Position numbers and translations under genes: made by a program | The notes under the pieces: model-generated | Database searches by the model: none | Seen by the model: the letters and a program-made list of their open reading frames with translations, nothing else | What the model was told of the DNA's origin: nothing | Assembly: GCA_025656435.1 (NCBI GenBank) | Contig: JAHXHT010000024.1 | Location: 1 to 16,902 of the forward strand | Direction: 5' to 3' | Length of the DNA stretch: 16,902 nucleotides | From: Candidatus Thiodiazotropha sp. (ex Gloverina cf. vestifex) | GTDB lineage: Bacteria > Pseudomonadota > Gammaproteobacteria > Chromatiales > Chromatiaceae | Shown here: positions 6,994 to 14,589 of the stretch, piece after piece | How the letters are laid out: every line of letters starts with the position of its first letter | How positions within the stretch are numbered: the stretch's first letter is position 1

Positions 6994-7737
6994 TCATCCC
7001 ATGTACATTCCGCCGTTCACATGCAGTGTCTCACCCGTGATATAGCGTCCTGATTCACTCGCCAGAAAGAGCACAGTATTGGCAATATCCTCAGGCTGTC
7101 CCAGCTTTTGCAGAGGAATATTCTCCTCAAGCGCCTTGCGTTGAGCCTCAGGTAAGGACTTAGTCATATCGGTTTCGATAAAACCCGGCGCGACGGAATT
7201 AACCGTTATACCTCTGGATCCAACTTCTCTTGCCATTGATCGGGTAAATCCGTGGATACCCGCCTTTGCTGCTGCGTAATTAGTCTGACCCGCGTTACCC
7301 ATAGCACCAACAACCGATGAGATGTTAATCACTCTGCCCTTGCGTGCTTTCATCATACCGCGCAGAACCGCTTTGCTGAGGCGGAAGACAGAGGTCAGGT
7401 TTGTATTGATGATGCTTTCCCACTCGTCATCTTTCATACGCATGAGCAGGTTGTCACGGGTGATGCCCGCATTATTCACCAGGATTGTCGGATTACCGTA
7501 CTCATCAGAAATGGCTTTCATCAGGGCATCCACCGAATCCTGTTCGGAGACATTGAGCACCATGCCTATGCCTTTCTGCCCCGCTGCTTGCATACGTTCG
7601 CTGATAGCGTCGGCGCCCTTCTCTGAAGTGGCTGTGCCAATAACTATGGCGCCTGCTTCGGCAAGTTTATCTGCAATGGCCGCACCGATACCGCGGCTGG
7701 CACCAGTGACGAGTGCAACTTCGTTTTCCAGACTCAT
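6994..7737 (-). CDS. fabG: 3-oxoacyl-[ACP] reductase FabG
   Basis: A 247-residue short-chain dehydrogenase that reduces 3-oxoacyl-ACP to (R)-3-hydroxyacyl-ACP with NADPH, the first reduction of each elongation cycle. The Rossmann dinucleotide motif TGASRGIG is at residues 11-18 and NNAG at 88-91. The catalytic residues are N113, S141, Y154 and K158 (spacing YAAAK as usual). The C-terminal GGMYMG is typical of FabG. The start ATG overlaps the fabD stop as ATGA, with GGAG 8 nt upstream inside fabD. Many SDR enzymes look alike, but the fabD-fabG-acpP context makes the assignment firm. Confidence 0.97.
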   Translation of the reverse strand: MSLENEVALVTGASRGIGAAIADKLAEAGAIVIGTATSEKGADAISERMQAAGQKGIGMVLNVSEQDSVDALMKAISDEYGNPTILVNNAGITRDNLLMRMKDDEWESIINTNLTSVFRLSKAVLRGMMKARKGRVINISSVVGAMGNAGQTNYAAAKAGIHGFTRSMAREVGSRGITVNSVAPGFIETDMTKSLPEAQRKALEENIPLQKLGQPEDIANTVLFLASESGRYITGETLHVNGGMYMG

Positions 7738-8675
7738 TCGATTGTCTCCAGTGCGTTCTTCAATGTGTCAGGGTCGAACATTGCGACACCTTTGAGATTG
7801 CGATCGATACGCTTGGTCAAACCGGCCAAAACTTTGCCGGGACCTGCTTCGAGCAGAGTAGTGGTGCCTGATGCCGCCATCTTCCCAACAGTTTCAACCC
7901 AACGTACTGGACTGTAGAGCTGTGCTGCGAGCATCTGGCGGATGGTGTCGGCATCGTCGGCAGTCTCAACGCTGACATTGTGCAAAACCGGAATTGTCAT
8001 TGATGAGACATCGATCGTAGCCAGCATCTCGGCCAGCCGCTCGGCAGCTGGTTTCATTAGCGCACAATGGGAGGGCACACTGACCGGCAGAGGCAGTGCC
8101 CGTTTAGCGCCGGCATCTTTCGCCAATCCACAGGCACGATCGACGGCAGCTTTATTGCCAGCAATCACGACCTGGCCCGGGGAATTAAAATTGACGGCCT
8201 CGACCACTTCACCCTCAACCGCTGTGGAACAAACTTCACGAATCTTGTCATCATCCAGCCCGAGAATCGCGGCCATGCCGCCTATACCTTCCGGCACAGC
8301 TTCCTGCATGAAACGGCCACGCTCCGCAACCAGCTTTACTGCATCAGCAAAGGCGATGGCGCCAGCACAAACCAGTGCCGTGTACTCGCCAAGACTGTGG
8401 CCGGCCATCTGTTGGGGCACAGCGCCTCCCTGAGACTGCCAAACACGCCAAACGGCGACACCGGCCGCCAACATGGCAGGCTGTGTCTTGGTAGTCTGAT
8501 TCAAGGCTTCTGCTGGGCCGTTCTGAACCAGTTCCCACAGATCATAGCCAAGGGCTTCGGAGGCCTCTGAAAAAGTTTCGGAAACACTTGGATACGATTC
8601 AGACAAGGCCCCCAACATACCAACTGATTGAGAACCCTGGCCTGGAAAAACAATAGAGAAAGTGGGATCACTCAT
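7734..8675 (-). CDS. fabD: Malonyl-CoA:ACP transacylase FabD
   Basis: A 313-residue acyltransferase that moves malonyl groups from CoA to ACP. The nucleophile elbow GHSLGEY places S94 as the catalytic Ser, with H203 (VPSHCALM) as its partner and R119 (AERGRFM) as the malonate-carboxylate contact. The oxyanion loop PGQGSQ is at 11-16. Length is normal. The ATG at 8675 has no clear ribosome-binding site in the 18 bp after the fabH stop, so initiation probably relies on ribosomes coming from fabH. It overlaps fabG by 4 nt. Confidence 0.96.
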   Translation of the reverse strand: MSDPTFSIVFPGQGSQSVGMLGALSESYPSVSETFSEASEALGYDLWELVQNGPAEALNQTTKTQPAMLAAGVAVWRVWQSQGGAVPQQMAGHSLGEYTALVCAGAIAFADAVKLVAERGRFMQEAVPEGIGGMAAILGLDDDKIREVCSTAVEGEVVEAVNFNSPGQVVIAGNKAAVDRACGLAKDAGAKRALPLPVSVPSHCALMKPAAERLAEMLATIDVSSMTIPVLHNVSVETADDADTIRQMLAAQLYSPVRWVETVGKMAASGTTTLLEAGPGKVLAGLTKRIDRNLKGVAMFDPDTLKNALETIE

Positions 8676-8693
8676 GAGAATTAATGCGTCGAA

Positions 8694-9662
8694 TTAAAAT
8701 TTCGCCAACACGGAGCCCCAGGTGAAACCACCACCGAAGGCCTCCATGAGAAGGGTTTCACCCCGCTGAATACGTCCATCCCTGACTGCCACATCGAGTG
8801 CCAGAGGTACAGAGGCGGCTGAGGTATTGCCATGCTCGTGAACGGTAACCACAACGCGATCCATAGGGGTCTGTAATTTTTTCGCCGTGGCATTGATGAT
8901 ACGGATGTTGGCCTGATGCGGGATCAGCCAATCGATGTCGGATTTCTGCATATCATTGGCCGCCAATGTCTCATCGACAATCCGACCCAGCGTGGTGACC
9001 GCCATCTTGAAAACTTCGTTGCCCCGCATCTCCATGTAGGCGTTACCCTCTTGCAGTTGCGCGTAACCTCGGGAAATACCTCCCGGTACGCGTAGAAGCT
9101 GCTCAAAGGCCCCATCGGCATGCAGATGGGTGGAGATAATGCCTGGCTCTTCACTGGCTTCGATCACTACAGCACCCGCTCCGTCACCGAACAAGACACA
9201 GGTGTTACGATCGGTCCAATCGATAATCCTGGATACGGTCTCAGCGCCGACGACTAAAGTCTTGGTTGCCGAACCGGATTTAATGAATTGATCAGCCACA
9301 CTGAGCGCATAGACAAATCCGGTACAGACCGCCTGCACATCAAAAGCCGCCGGTCCGTGGATACCCAGACGAGCCTGCAGTAGGCAAGCTGTGCTAGGAA
9401 AAACTTGATCGGCAGTCGTCGTCGCCACAACGATCAAATCGATATCCTGTGGAGAAAGCCCTGCCATATCCAGCGCGTTACGAGCAGCCTGCTCCGCCAG
9501 ATCGCAAGTATATTCATCTTCGCGGGCAATATGGCGCTTATGAATACCGGTTCTCTCGACGATCCACTGTTCTGTGGTGTCAACGATCTTCTCAAGATCC
9601 TTGTTGGTCACGACATTGTCGGGAAGATAACCACCCGTGCCGGTAATCCTGGAATAGATCAC
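8694..9662 (-). CDS. fabH: 3-oxoacyl-[ACP] synthase III FabH
   Basis: A 322-residue beta-ketoacyl-ACP synthase III that starts fatty-acid synthesis by condensing acetyl-CoA (or a related primer) with malonyl-ACP. The catalytic triad is C113 (in AVCTGFVYAL), H249 (PHQANIRII) and N279 (HGNTSAAS). The N-terminal ITGTGGYLPDNVVTN and the C-terminal EAFGGGFTWGS are standard. The start is GTG and overlaps the plsX stop as GTGA (4 nt), implying translational coupling. P. aeruginosa lacks fabH at this locus while E. coli has it, so the local order is of the E. coli type at this point. Confidence 0.97.
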   Translation of the reverse strand: MIYSRITGTGGYLPDNVVTNKDLEKIVDTTEQWIVERTGIHKRHIAREDEYTCDLAEQAARNALDMAGLSPQDIDLIVVATTTADQVFPSTACLLQARLGIHGPAAFDVQAVCTGFVYALSVADQFIKSGSATKTLVVGAETVSRIIDWTDRNTCVLFGDGAGAVVIEASEEPGIISTHLHADGAFEQLLRVPGGISRGYAQLQEGNAYMEMRGNEVFKMAVTTLGRIVDETLAANDMQKSDIDWLIPHQANIRIINATAKKLQTPMDRVVVTVHEHGNTSAASVPLALDVAVRDGRIQRGETLLMEAFGGGFTWGSVLAKF

Positions 9663-10681
9663 GCGATCTTCCTCTTTTCCATATGCGTCTTCACCTGTTC
9701 AGCGATTCGGCCGGTTACATCGGCCAGCACCTCTTTCTTCGCGATGGAAATTGCATTCATAAAAGCCAGTTCATCTGCCCCGCCATGACTCTTGATCACG
9801 ATACCTCTAAGCCCCAACAGGCTGGCGCCATTGTAGCGTCGCGGATCAATTCTGCGGCGCAGGCCATGCAACACAGGCAGAGCAATCAGTCCTGCCAGCT
9901 TGGTCAGGATATTTTTCTGGAATCCCTGCTTCATGAAGTGGCTGATCATTTTTGCCACCCCTTCACTGCTCTTGAGCGCAATGTTACCGACAAAGCCATC
10001 GGAGACAATGACATCTGTACCGCCCTTGTAGATGTCATCACCCTCGACATATCCCACATAATTCAGTGCGGTACTGGCTAGCAATTCGTGCGCACCTTTG
10101 ACCTGCTCGTTGCCCTTTATCTCTTCCTGACCGATATTCAGCAGACCTATACGCGGATTGGCTATCTCAGCCACTGCTGATACCTGCTCACTCCCCATCA
10201 CGGCAAACTGAAACAGATGATCCGCCGTACAGTCCACGTTAGCGCCCAGATCCAGCATGTAGGTCTGGCCCTCAATAGATGGCAGTGCAGTGATAATCGC
10301 CGGGCGGTCGATATTCGGCAACATCTTGAGGACGAATCGGGAAGTGGCCATCAGTGCTCCGGTATTGCCTGCACTGACACAGGCATCAGCTTCACCACTC
10401 TTGACCAAATTGATGGCCACACGCATGGAGGAGTCTTTTTTACCCCGCAAGGCCTTGGAGGGCAACTCATCCATCTCCACAGTTTCAGAGGCATGGTGGA
10501 TAGTGAGACGATCACCAAAGGAATGATTGCCAAGTCTCTGCTGTAGGACTTCCTGGCGCCCAACCAAGATCAGGCGGCTCTCCTTGTCCCGTGAGAGATA
10601 CTTGAGCGCAGCGGGCACAATAACTTCAGCCCCGAAATCGCCACCCATAGCATCTAACGAGATTGTGACTGGCTTGCTCAT
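9659..10681 (-). CDS. plsX: Phosphate acyltransferase PlsX
   Basis: A 340-residue PlsX, which converts acyl-ACP to acyl-phosphate, the substrate of PlsY for making lysophosphatidate. It is a cytosolic enzyme that associates with the membrane surface. Visible family marks are DAMGGD (10-15), SAGNTGALMA, LDLGANVDC, GFVGNIALKSSEG and GLRGIVIKSHGG. The ATG start has no strong ribosome-binding site; a hairpin-forming region lies between it and rpmF. It overlaps fabH by 4 nt. Confidence 0.96.
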   Translation of the reverse strand: MSKPVTISLDAMGGDFGAEVIVPAALKYLSRDKESRLILVGRQEVLQQRLGNHSFGDRLTIHHASETVEMDELPSKALRGKKDSSMRVAINLVKSGEADACVSAGNTGALMATSRFVLKMLPNIDRPAIITALPSIEGQTYMLDLGANVDCTADHLFQFAVMGSEQVSAVAEIANPRIGLLNIGQEEIKGNEQVKGAHELLASTALNYVGYVEGDDIYKGGTDVIVSDGFVGNIALKSSEGVAKMISHFMKQGFQKNILTKLAGLIALPVLHGLRRRIDPRRYNGASLLGLRGIVIKSHGGADELAFMNAISIAKKEVLADVTGRIAEQVKTHMEKRKIA

Positions 10682-10708
10682 TCGCTACAGAAAATACCCA
10701 GATGTAAA

Positions 10709-10744
10709 GAACCCGGCAGAGGGACTGGCCCAGTGCACGGGTTC
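10709..10744 (-). promoter_or_regulatory. Hairpin between rpmF and plsX
   Basis: GAACCCG (10709-10715) and CGGGTTC (10738-10744) form an outer stem, and ACTGG/CCAGT (10724-10728 with 10730-10734) an inner one. On the minus strand the outer stem is followed by TTTACATCT. It could be a weak terminator or attenuator that separates ribosomal protein L32 expression from plsX, or an mRNA processing site. The T-run is too short for a confident terminator call. Confidence 0.45.
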
Positions 10745-10776
10745 ATAACTCATCGAAGATAAGGGAGATCGAGTAA

Positions 10777-10956
10777 TTACTCGCCCTTGGTGTCGATAGC
10801 CTTGCGGCCTTTGTAAAAGCCATCAGCGGTCATATGATGACGCAGATGCACCTCACCAGAGGTTGAATCGATGGACAGGGTTTCACCCTGAAGTGCGTCA
10901 TGAGAACGACGCATGCCGCGACGTGAAGGGGTCTTTTTACTTTTTTGAACAGCCAT
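10777..10956 (-). CDS. rpmF: 50S ribosomal protein L32
   Basis: A 59-residue basic protein read by hand from the minus strand. It starts MAVQKSKKTPSRRGMRRSHD and has the later motif GEVHLRHH, followed by the conserved GFYKGRKAI near the end. This is ribosomal protein L32 of the large subunit. It lacks the four-Cys zinc motif, as is usual for the proteobacterial form. A strong AGGAG lies 7 nt before the ATG. It is paired with yceD (35-bp gap) and precedes plsX, as in most gammaproteobacteria. The stop codon sits inside a perfect 12-bp palindrome, GAGTAATTACTC (10771-10782). Confidence 0.97.
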   Translation of the reverse strand: MAVQKSKKTPSRRGMRRSHDALQGETLSIDSTSGEVHLRHHMTADGFYKGRKAIDTKGE

Positions 10957-10991
10957 AGCTGATCTCCTGAATATAAGTCTAAAAAAATCTA

Positions 10992-11516
10992 CTACTTTTC
11001 ACGTTTCAGTTCAGATAGAACTGCAAACGGGTTTTCTCCAATCAGCGCTTCCTGCACCACTGGCTTCTCATCAGCCATCTCAGTCAATGGCTTCTGACAG
11101 ACATCTGGTTCATGCATCGCAACCTGCGGCAGCATTAACAGCAACTCATCCTCGATCAAATCCATGAATTGAACCTGTCCATCTTCCACTATGCACGGAT
11201 CAAGGCCCTCAGGCAGTTGCGCCGCCTGGTCGTACCCCTCGACAAATGCTATAGCCATTTCAGTCTCGACAGGCAGGTCTACCGCCTCCAGACACCGCTG
11301 GCACTCAAGCACCAGAACAGTACTGATCACTCCTGTGAGGGTGGCTCGCCGCTGCAGGTCCCTCTGAAAGTGCAGGTCGAAAGCAACTTCTCCCGCACGA
11401 TCCAACAGACAGGCACTTAATCTGGGCAGAGAACCCAAAGGAATCTGTCCACTGATCTCTTTACCAAGATCTGTAAAACGCCAAGGATCCAGGCGATCGG
11501 GCATGCGCTGCGACAT
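10992..11516 (-). CDS. yceD: YceD family protein (23S rRNA accumulation protein)
   Basis: A 174-residue DUF177/YceD protein. In bacteria and plants the family is needed for normal 23S rRNA processing or accumulation, and it is almost always co-transcribed with rpmF. The family marks are the LECQRCLE pair (C72, C75), the acidic middle segment LIEDELLLMLPQ and the C-terminal ENPFAVLSELKREK. The ATG at 11516 has no ribosome-binding site and lies only about 3 nt from the start point expected from the promoter at 11526-11555. An in-frame ATG at 11504 (M5) is a possible alternative start and also lacks a good site. Confidence 0.93.
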   Translation of the reverse strand: MSQRMPDRLDPWRFTDLGKEISGQIPLGSLPRLSACLLDRAGEVAFDLHFQRDLQRRATLTGVISTVLVLECQRCLEAVDLPVETEMAIAFVEGYDQAAQLPEGLDPCIVEDGQVQFMDLIEDELLLMLPQVAMHEPDVCQKPLTEMADEKPVVQEALIGENPFAVLSELKREK

Positions 11517-11525
11517 AAGCGGGCA

Positions 11526-11555
11526 ATAATATTACGGGAGGGACTCCCGTGTCAA
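11526..11555 (-). promoter_or_regulatory. Strong sigma70-like promoter for yceD-rpmF-plsX-fab
   Basis: On the minus strand a perfect -35 TTGACA (11555-11550) is followed after 18 nt by TATTAT (11531-11526), five of six matches to the -10 consensus. The spacer contains the palindrome described at 11534-11571. Transcription would start near 11519, almost at the yceD ATG. The placement, directly upstream of yceD and after the oad genes, makes it the natural promoter of the rpmF/fab run. Confidence 0.65.
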
Positions 11556-11571
11556 AACAACACGGGAGTCC
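11534..11571. promoter_or_regulatory. Overlapping inverted repeats: operator and/or oadB terminator stem
   Basis: Three copies of the 7-mer ACGGGAG occur in alternating orientation: 11534-11540, inverted at 11544-11550, and direct again at 11562-11568. The first two form a hairpin with a 3-nt loop. The second and third extend to a perfect 11-bp GC-rich stem (11541-11551 with 11561-11571, 9-nt loop). The two pairings exclude each other. The longer stem lies after the oadB stop and could end oad transcription, although no solid T-run follows it. The shorter palindrome fills the -35/-10 spacer of the yceD promoter, where a repressor or activator could bind. Confidence 0.6.
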
Positions 11572-11586
11572 TTGGGACTAATTGTA

Positions 11587-12726
11587 TCAACCGCCGACGA
11601 GAGCCAACAGCACACCTGCGGCGACAGCAGAACCGATGACACCGGCCACATTAGGCCCCATGGCGTGCATCAGCAAAAAGTTGTGGTGACTGGTTTCCAA
11701 ACCGACCTTGTTCACCACACGTGCGGCCATGGGCACGGCCGAGACGCCGGCGGCACCGATCAGCGGATTGACCTTGCCACCTGACACCCGGTGCATAACC
11801 TTGCCCATGAGGAGGCCTGCCGCTGTACCGATACAGAAGGCGAACGCGCCCAAAGCAAGTATGCCCAATGTATCAATAGTCAGGAATTTATCCGCCGAGA
11901 GTTTGGACCCCACGGCAAGACCGAGAAAAATCGTCACCATATTGATGATCTCGTTCTGTGCCGCATGGCTCAAGCGCTCGACCACGCCACATTCCCGAAG
12001 CAGATTTCCGAATGTCAGCATACCGATCAGCGGTGCTGCGGAAGGAAGAAAGATAATACAGAGCAGCAACACAGCAAACGGAAACAGGATCTTTTCCAAT
12101 TTGTTCACGTGCCGTATCTGCTGCATGACCACGTTTCTTTCCTTTTCCGTCGTCAACAAACGCATAATTGGCGGCTGAATAATCGGTACAAGCGCCATAT
12201 ACGAATAGGCTGCCACTGCAATCGCACCCAATAGATCAGGAGAGAGTCGTGATGCCAGAAAGATTGCCGTAGGGCCATCCGCCCCACCGATGATCGCAAT
12301 AGCAGAGGCATCAGCCAGTGTGAAATCAAAACCGGGAATGAAGTTCAGCGCCAGGGCACCCAGCAGGGTAACAAAGATACCAAACTGAGCTGCCGCACCC
12401 AGGAACAGAGTCGAGGGCCTGGCGATTAATGCGCCAAAATCAGTCAACGCCCCAACGCCCATAAAGATGAGCAATGGGAAAACGCCTGTCTCAATTCCTA
12501 CATGATAGATGTAACCCAACAGCCCTTCGCTGCCGCCGATGCCTGCCAATGGGATGTTGCTGAGAATGGCGCCAAAACCGATGGGGACCAGCAACAGTGG
12601 CTCAAATTTCTTCATCACCGCCAAGTAGATAAGAAGACAGCCGACACCCATCATGAGTGCCTGCCCCCAAGTAAAATTGGCTAGCCCGGTGGACTGCCAA
12701 AGTGCATCTACGCCTATCTCAACCAT
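11587..12726 (-). CDS. oadB: Oxaloacetate decarboxylase beta subunit (Na+ pump)
   Basis: A 379-residue, very hydrophobic integral inner-membrane protein with about nine or more predicted helices. It is the decarboxylase/Na+ channel subunit of the biotin-dependent sodium pump family (OadB/GcdB/MmdB). The conserved IIGGADGPTAIF motif contains D150, matching the Asp essential for Na+ transport in Klebsiella OadB (D203). The C-terminal NPLIGAAGVSAVPMAARV and HAMGPNVAGVIGSA are also conserved. The beta subunits of glutaconyl-CoA and methylmalonyl-CoA decarboxylases are similar; the adjacent OadA-type alpha subunit favours oxaloacetate. The ATG is 1 nt after the oadA stop. It is shorter than the Klebsiella protein because of a shorter N-terminal/loop region, a common variant. 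Confidence 0.93.
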   Translation of the reverse strand: MVEIGVDALWQSTGLANFTWGQALMMGVGCLLIYLAVMKKFEPLLLVPIGFGAILSNIPLAGIGGSEGLLGYIYHVGIETGVFPLLIFMGVGALTDFGALIARPSTLFLGAAAQFGIFVTLLGALALNFIPGFDFTLADASAIAIIGGADGPTAIFLASRLSPDLLGAIAVAAYSYMALVPIIQPPIMRLLTTEKERNVVMQQIRHVNKLEKILFPFAVLLLCIIFLPSAAPLIGMLTFGNLLRECGVVERLSHAAQNEIINMVTIFLGLAVGSKLSADKFLTIDTLGILALGAFAFCIGTAAGLLMGKVMHRVSGGKVNPLIGAAGVSAVPMAARVVNKVGLETSHHNFLLMHAMGPNVAGVIGSAVAAGVLLALVGG

Positions 12727-12727
12727 A

Positions 12728-14518
12728 TCAGGATAGACTCAGCAGAGGCGTACCGATCTGCACTGCATCGCCTTCCTTGACCAAGATCTGGGCAACAGTG
12801 CCTGAAGAGGTGGCTCGAACCTCGGTCTCCATTTTCATGGCCTCTAGCACCATAACTACGTCCCCAGTATTCACACTCTGCCCAGCAGCCACTTTGATGG
12901 TGTGTATGTTGCCTGACAGAGGTGCGGTGATATTTGCACCCCCACTCGATGCTGGAGCAGGCGCAGCAGCTGCAGCCGGTGCCACTTCAGTGACAGCCCC
13001 TGCCGGTGAGACTTTGACGTTGTAGGTTACACCGTTAACTTCCACCTGGTAGGCTTCGGGGCCTCCGGCGGGAGCCGCCGGCGCCGGCGCCGGCGCTGCC
13101 GCTGCAACAGGTGCAGGTTCATTGCCAGGCACAGGCTCAAAGGCGTCTGGATTGTTCCGGTTCTTGAGGAACTTCAACCCGACCTGTGGGAAGAGTGCGT
13201 AGATCAGTACATCATCCACTTCCGCATCGGCAACGTCGATATTGTGCCCTTTGGCCAGCTCATTAAATTCGGCGGTGAGCTTATCCATCTCATCGTCCAG
13301 CAGGTCTGCCGGGCGACAAGTCACCGGTTCTTTGTCATCTCCGAGTACCCGTGCCTGTAACTCGGTATTAACCGGCGCCGGTGTTACACCATATTCACCT
13401 TTGAGAACACCTTCTGTCTCTTTGGCGATGGTCTTATATCGTTCACCCATGAGGACGTTGATGACTGCCTGAGTACCCACAATCTGCGAAGTAGGCGTTA
13501 CCAGGGGAATATAGCCTAGATCCTTTCTCACTCGCGGGATCTCTTCCAGCACATCATCAAGTTTGTCCGTTGCGCCCTGCTCACGAAGCTGATTTTCCAT
13601 ATTGGTCAGCATGCCGCCTGGCACCTGGGCGACCAATATGCGGGAATCGACACCTCTGAGAGAACCTTCAAACTTGGCGTACTTCTTCCGTACTTCACGA
13701 AAGTATGCGGCGATCTCTTCCAGGAGTTCCAGATTAAGCCCCGTATCGCGATCGTTCTCCCGCAAAATCGCCACGACCGACTCCGTCGCTGAGTGACCAT
13801 AAGTCATACTCATGGAGGAGATGGAGGTGTCGAGCATGTCGATGCCCGCCTCGGCAGCCTTGATATTGGTAGTCGTGCTCATGCCGGTTGTGGCATGGGA
13901 CTGCATGGCAATGGGGATGGAGACATTCTCTTTCAGCTGTGTCACCAGATCAAAGGCGACATAGGGATTGAGCAGACCGGCCATATCTTTGATGCAGATA
14001 GAGTGGCACCCCATATCCTCCAGTCGCCGGCCCATATCGAGCCAGTATTCCATATTGTGCACCGGGCTCACGGTATAAGACATGGTGCCTTGGGCGTGCT
14101 TGTCCACATCCAGTGTTGCCTGGACGGCCGTCTCTAAATTGCGTAGATCGTTCATCGCATCAAAGATGCGGAAGACATCGACACCATTGGCGGCGGCACG
14201 TTCGACAAATTTTTTCACCACATCATCGGCATAGTGCCGATAACCCAAGATGTTCTGTCCCCTGAACAACATTTGCATCGGCGTGTTCGGCATCGCAGCC
14301 TTCAGTGTCCGAATGCGTTCCCATGGATCCTCTCCGAGAAAACGGATACAGGCATCAAATGTCGCGCCGCCCCAGGTCTCCAGAGACCAGAATCCGACCT
14401 TGTCGAGTTTCTCGGCAATGGGCAGCATATCGTCAATTCGCATTCTGGTTGCAAAGAGAGATTGATGCGCATCGCGAAGGACAACATCTGTGATACCGAG
14501 TGGTTTGGTTTCGCTCAT
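12728..14518 (-). CDS. oadA: Oxaloacetate decarboxylase alpha subunit (biotin carboxyltransferase)
   Basis: A 596-residue alpha subunit that transfers the carboxyl group of oxaloacetate to biotin, leaving pyruvate. The order is: carboxyltransferase TIM barrel (residues about 8-280, with D16 in LRDAHQS and K177 in IKDMAG), the PYC/OADA conserved domain (about 290-460), an Ala/Pro linker (about 473-492), a short bridging segment, a second Ala/Pro linker (about 520-535) and the biotinyl domain with EAMKMET, where K562 lies 34 residues from the end. At the metal site, where relatives have LHCHATTG, this protein has MQSHATTG, so Q206 replaces one ligand His while H208 remains. The PycB subunit of pyruvate carboxylase is similar, but oadG and oadB beside it argue for the sodium pump. 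Confidence 0.93.
   Translation of the reverse strand: MSETKPLGITDVVLRDAHQSLFATRMRIDDMLPIAEKLDKVGFWSLETWGGATFDACIRFLGEDPWERIRTLKAAMPNTPMQMLFRGQNILGYRHYADDVVKKFVERAAANGVDVFRIFDAMNDLRNLETAVQATLDVDKHAQGTMSYTVSPVHNMEYWLDMGRRLEDMGCHSICIKDMAGLLNPYVAFDLVTQLKENVSIPIAMQSHATTGMSTTTNIKAAEAGIDMLDTSISSMSMTYGHSATESVVAILRENDRDTGLNLELLEEIAAYFREVRKKYAKFEGSLRGVDSRILVAQVPGGMLTNMENQLREQGATDKLDDVLEEIPRVRKDLGYIPLVTPTSQIVGTQAVINVLMGERYKTIAKETEGVLKGEYGVTPAPVNTELQARVLGDDKEPVTCRPADLLDDEMDKLTAEFNELAKGHNIDVADAEVDDVLIYALFPQVGLKFLKNRNNPDAFEPVPGNEPAPVAAAAPAPAPAAPAGGPEAYQVEVNGVTYNVKVSPAGAVTEVAPAAAAAPAPASSGGANITAPLSGNIHTIKVAAGQSVNTGDVVMVLEAMKMETEVRATSSGTVAQILVKEGDAVQIGTPLLSLS
13077..13096. repeat. GCCGGC tandem tract in the oadA linker
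   Basis: Three tandem copies of GCCGGC (13077-13094) plus two bases encode alternating Pro and Ala in the first linker of OadA. Whole-unit gain or loss would keep frame (two codons per unit), so linker length may vary between strains. Confidence 0.7.
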
Positions 14519-14589
14519 AAACTAGCCGCCGTTGTCTGTGAACAGCCTGGTAACAGGTGTTAGTTAAAAGAAGAGGAGCTCCAACAGGT

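Noticed and set aside
7322..8570. Long plus-strand open frames opposite fabG and fabD (up to 167 codons)
   Set aside because: They mirror conserved coding sequence on the other strand, have no ribosome-binding sites and give low-complexity Ser/Ala/Thr-rich products.
11708..12234. Two overlapping plus-strand frames opposite oadB (156 and 147 codons)
   Set aside because: Antisense to a strongly conserved membrane protein; the products have no family features.
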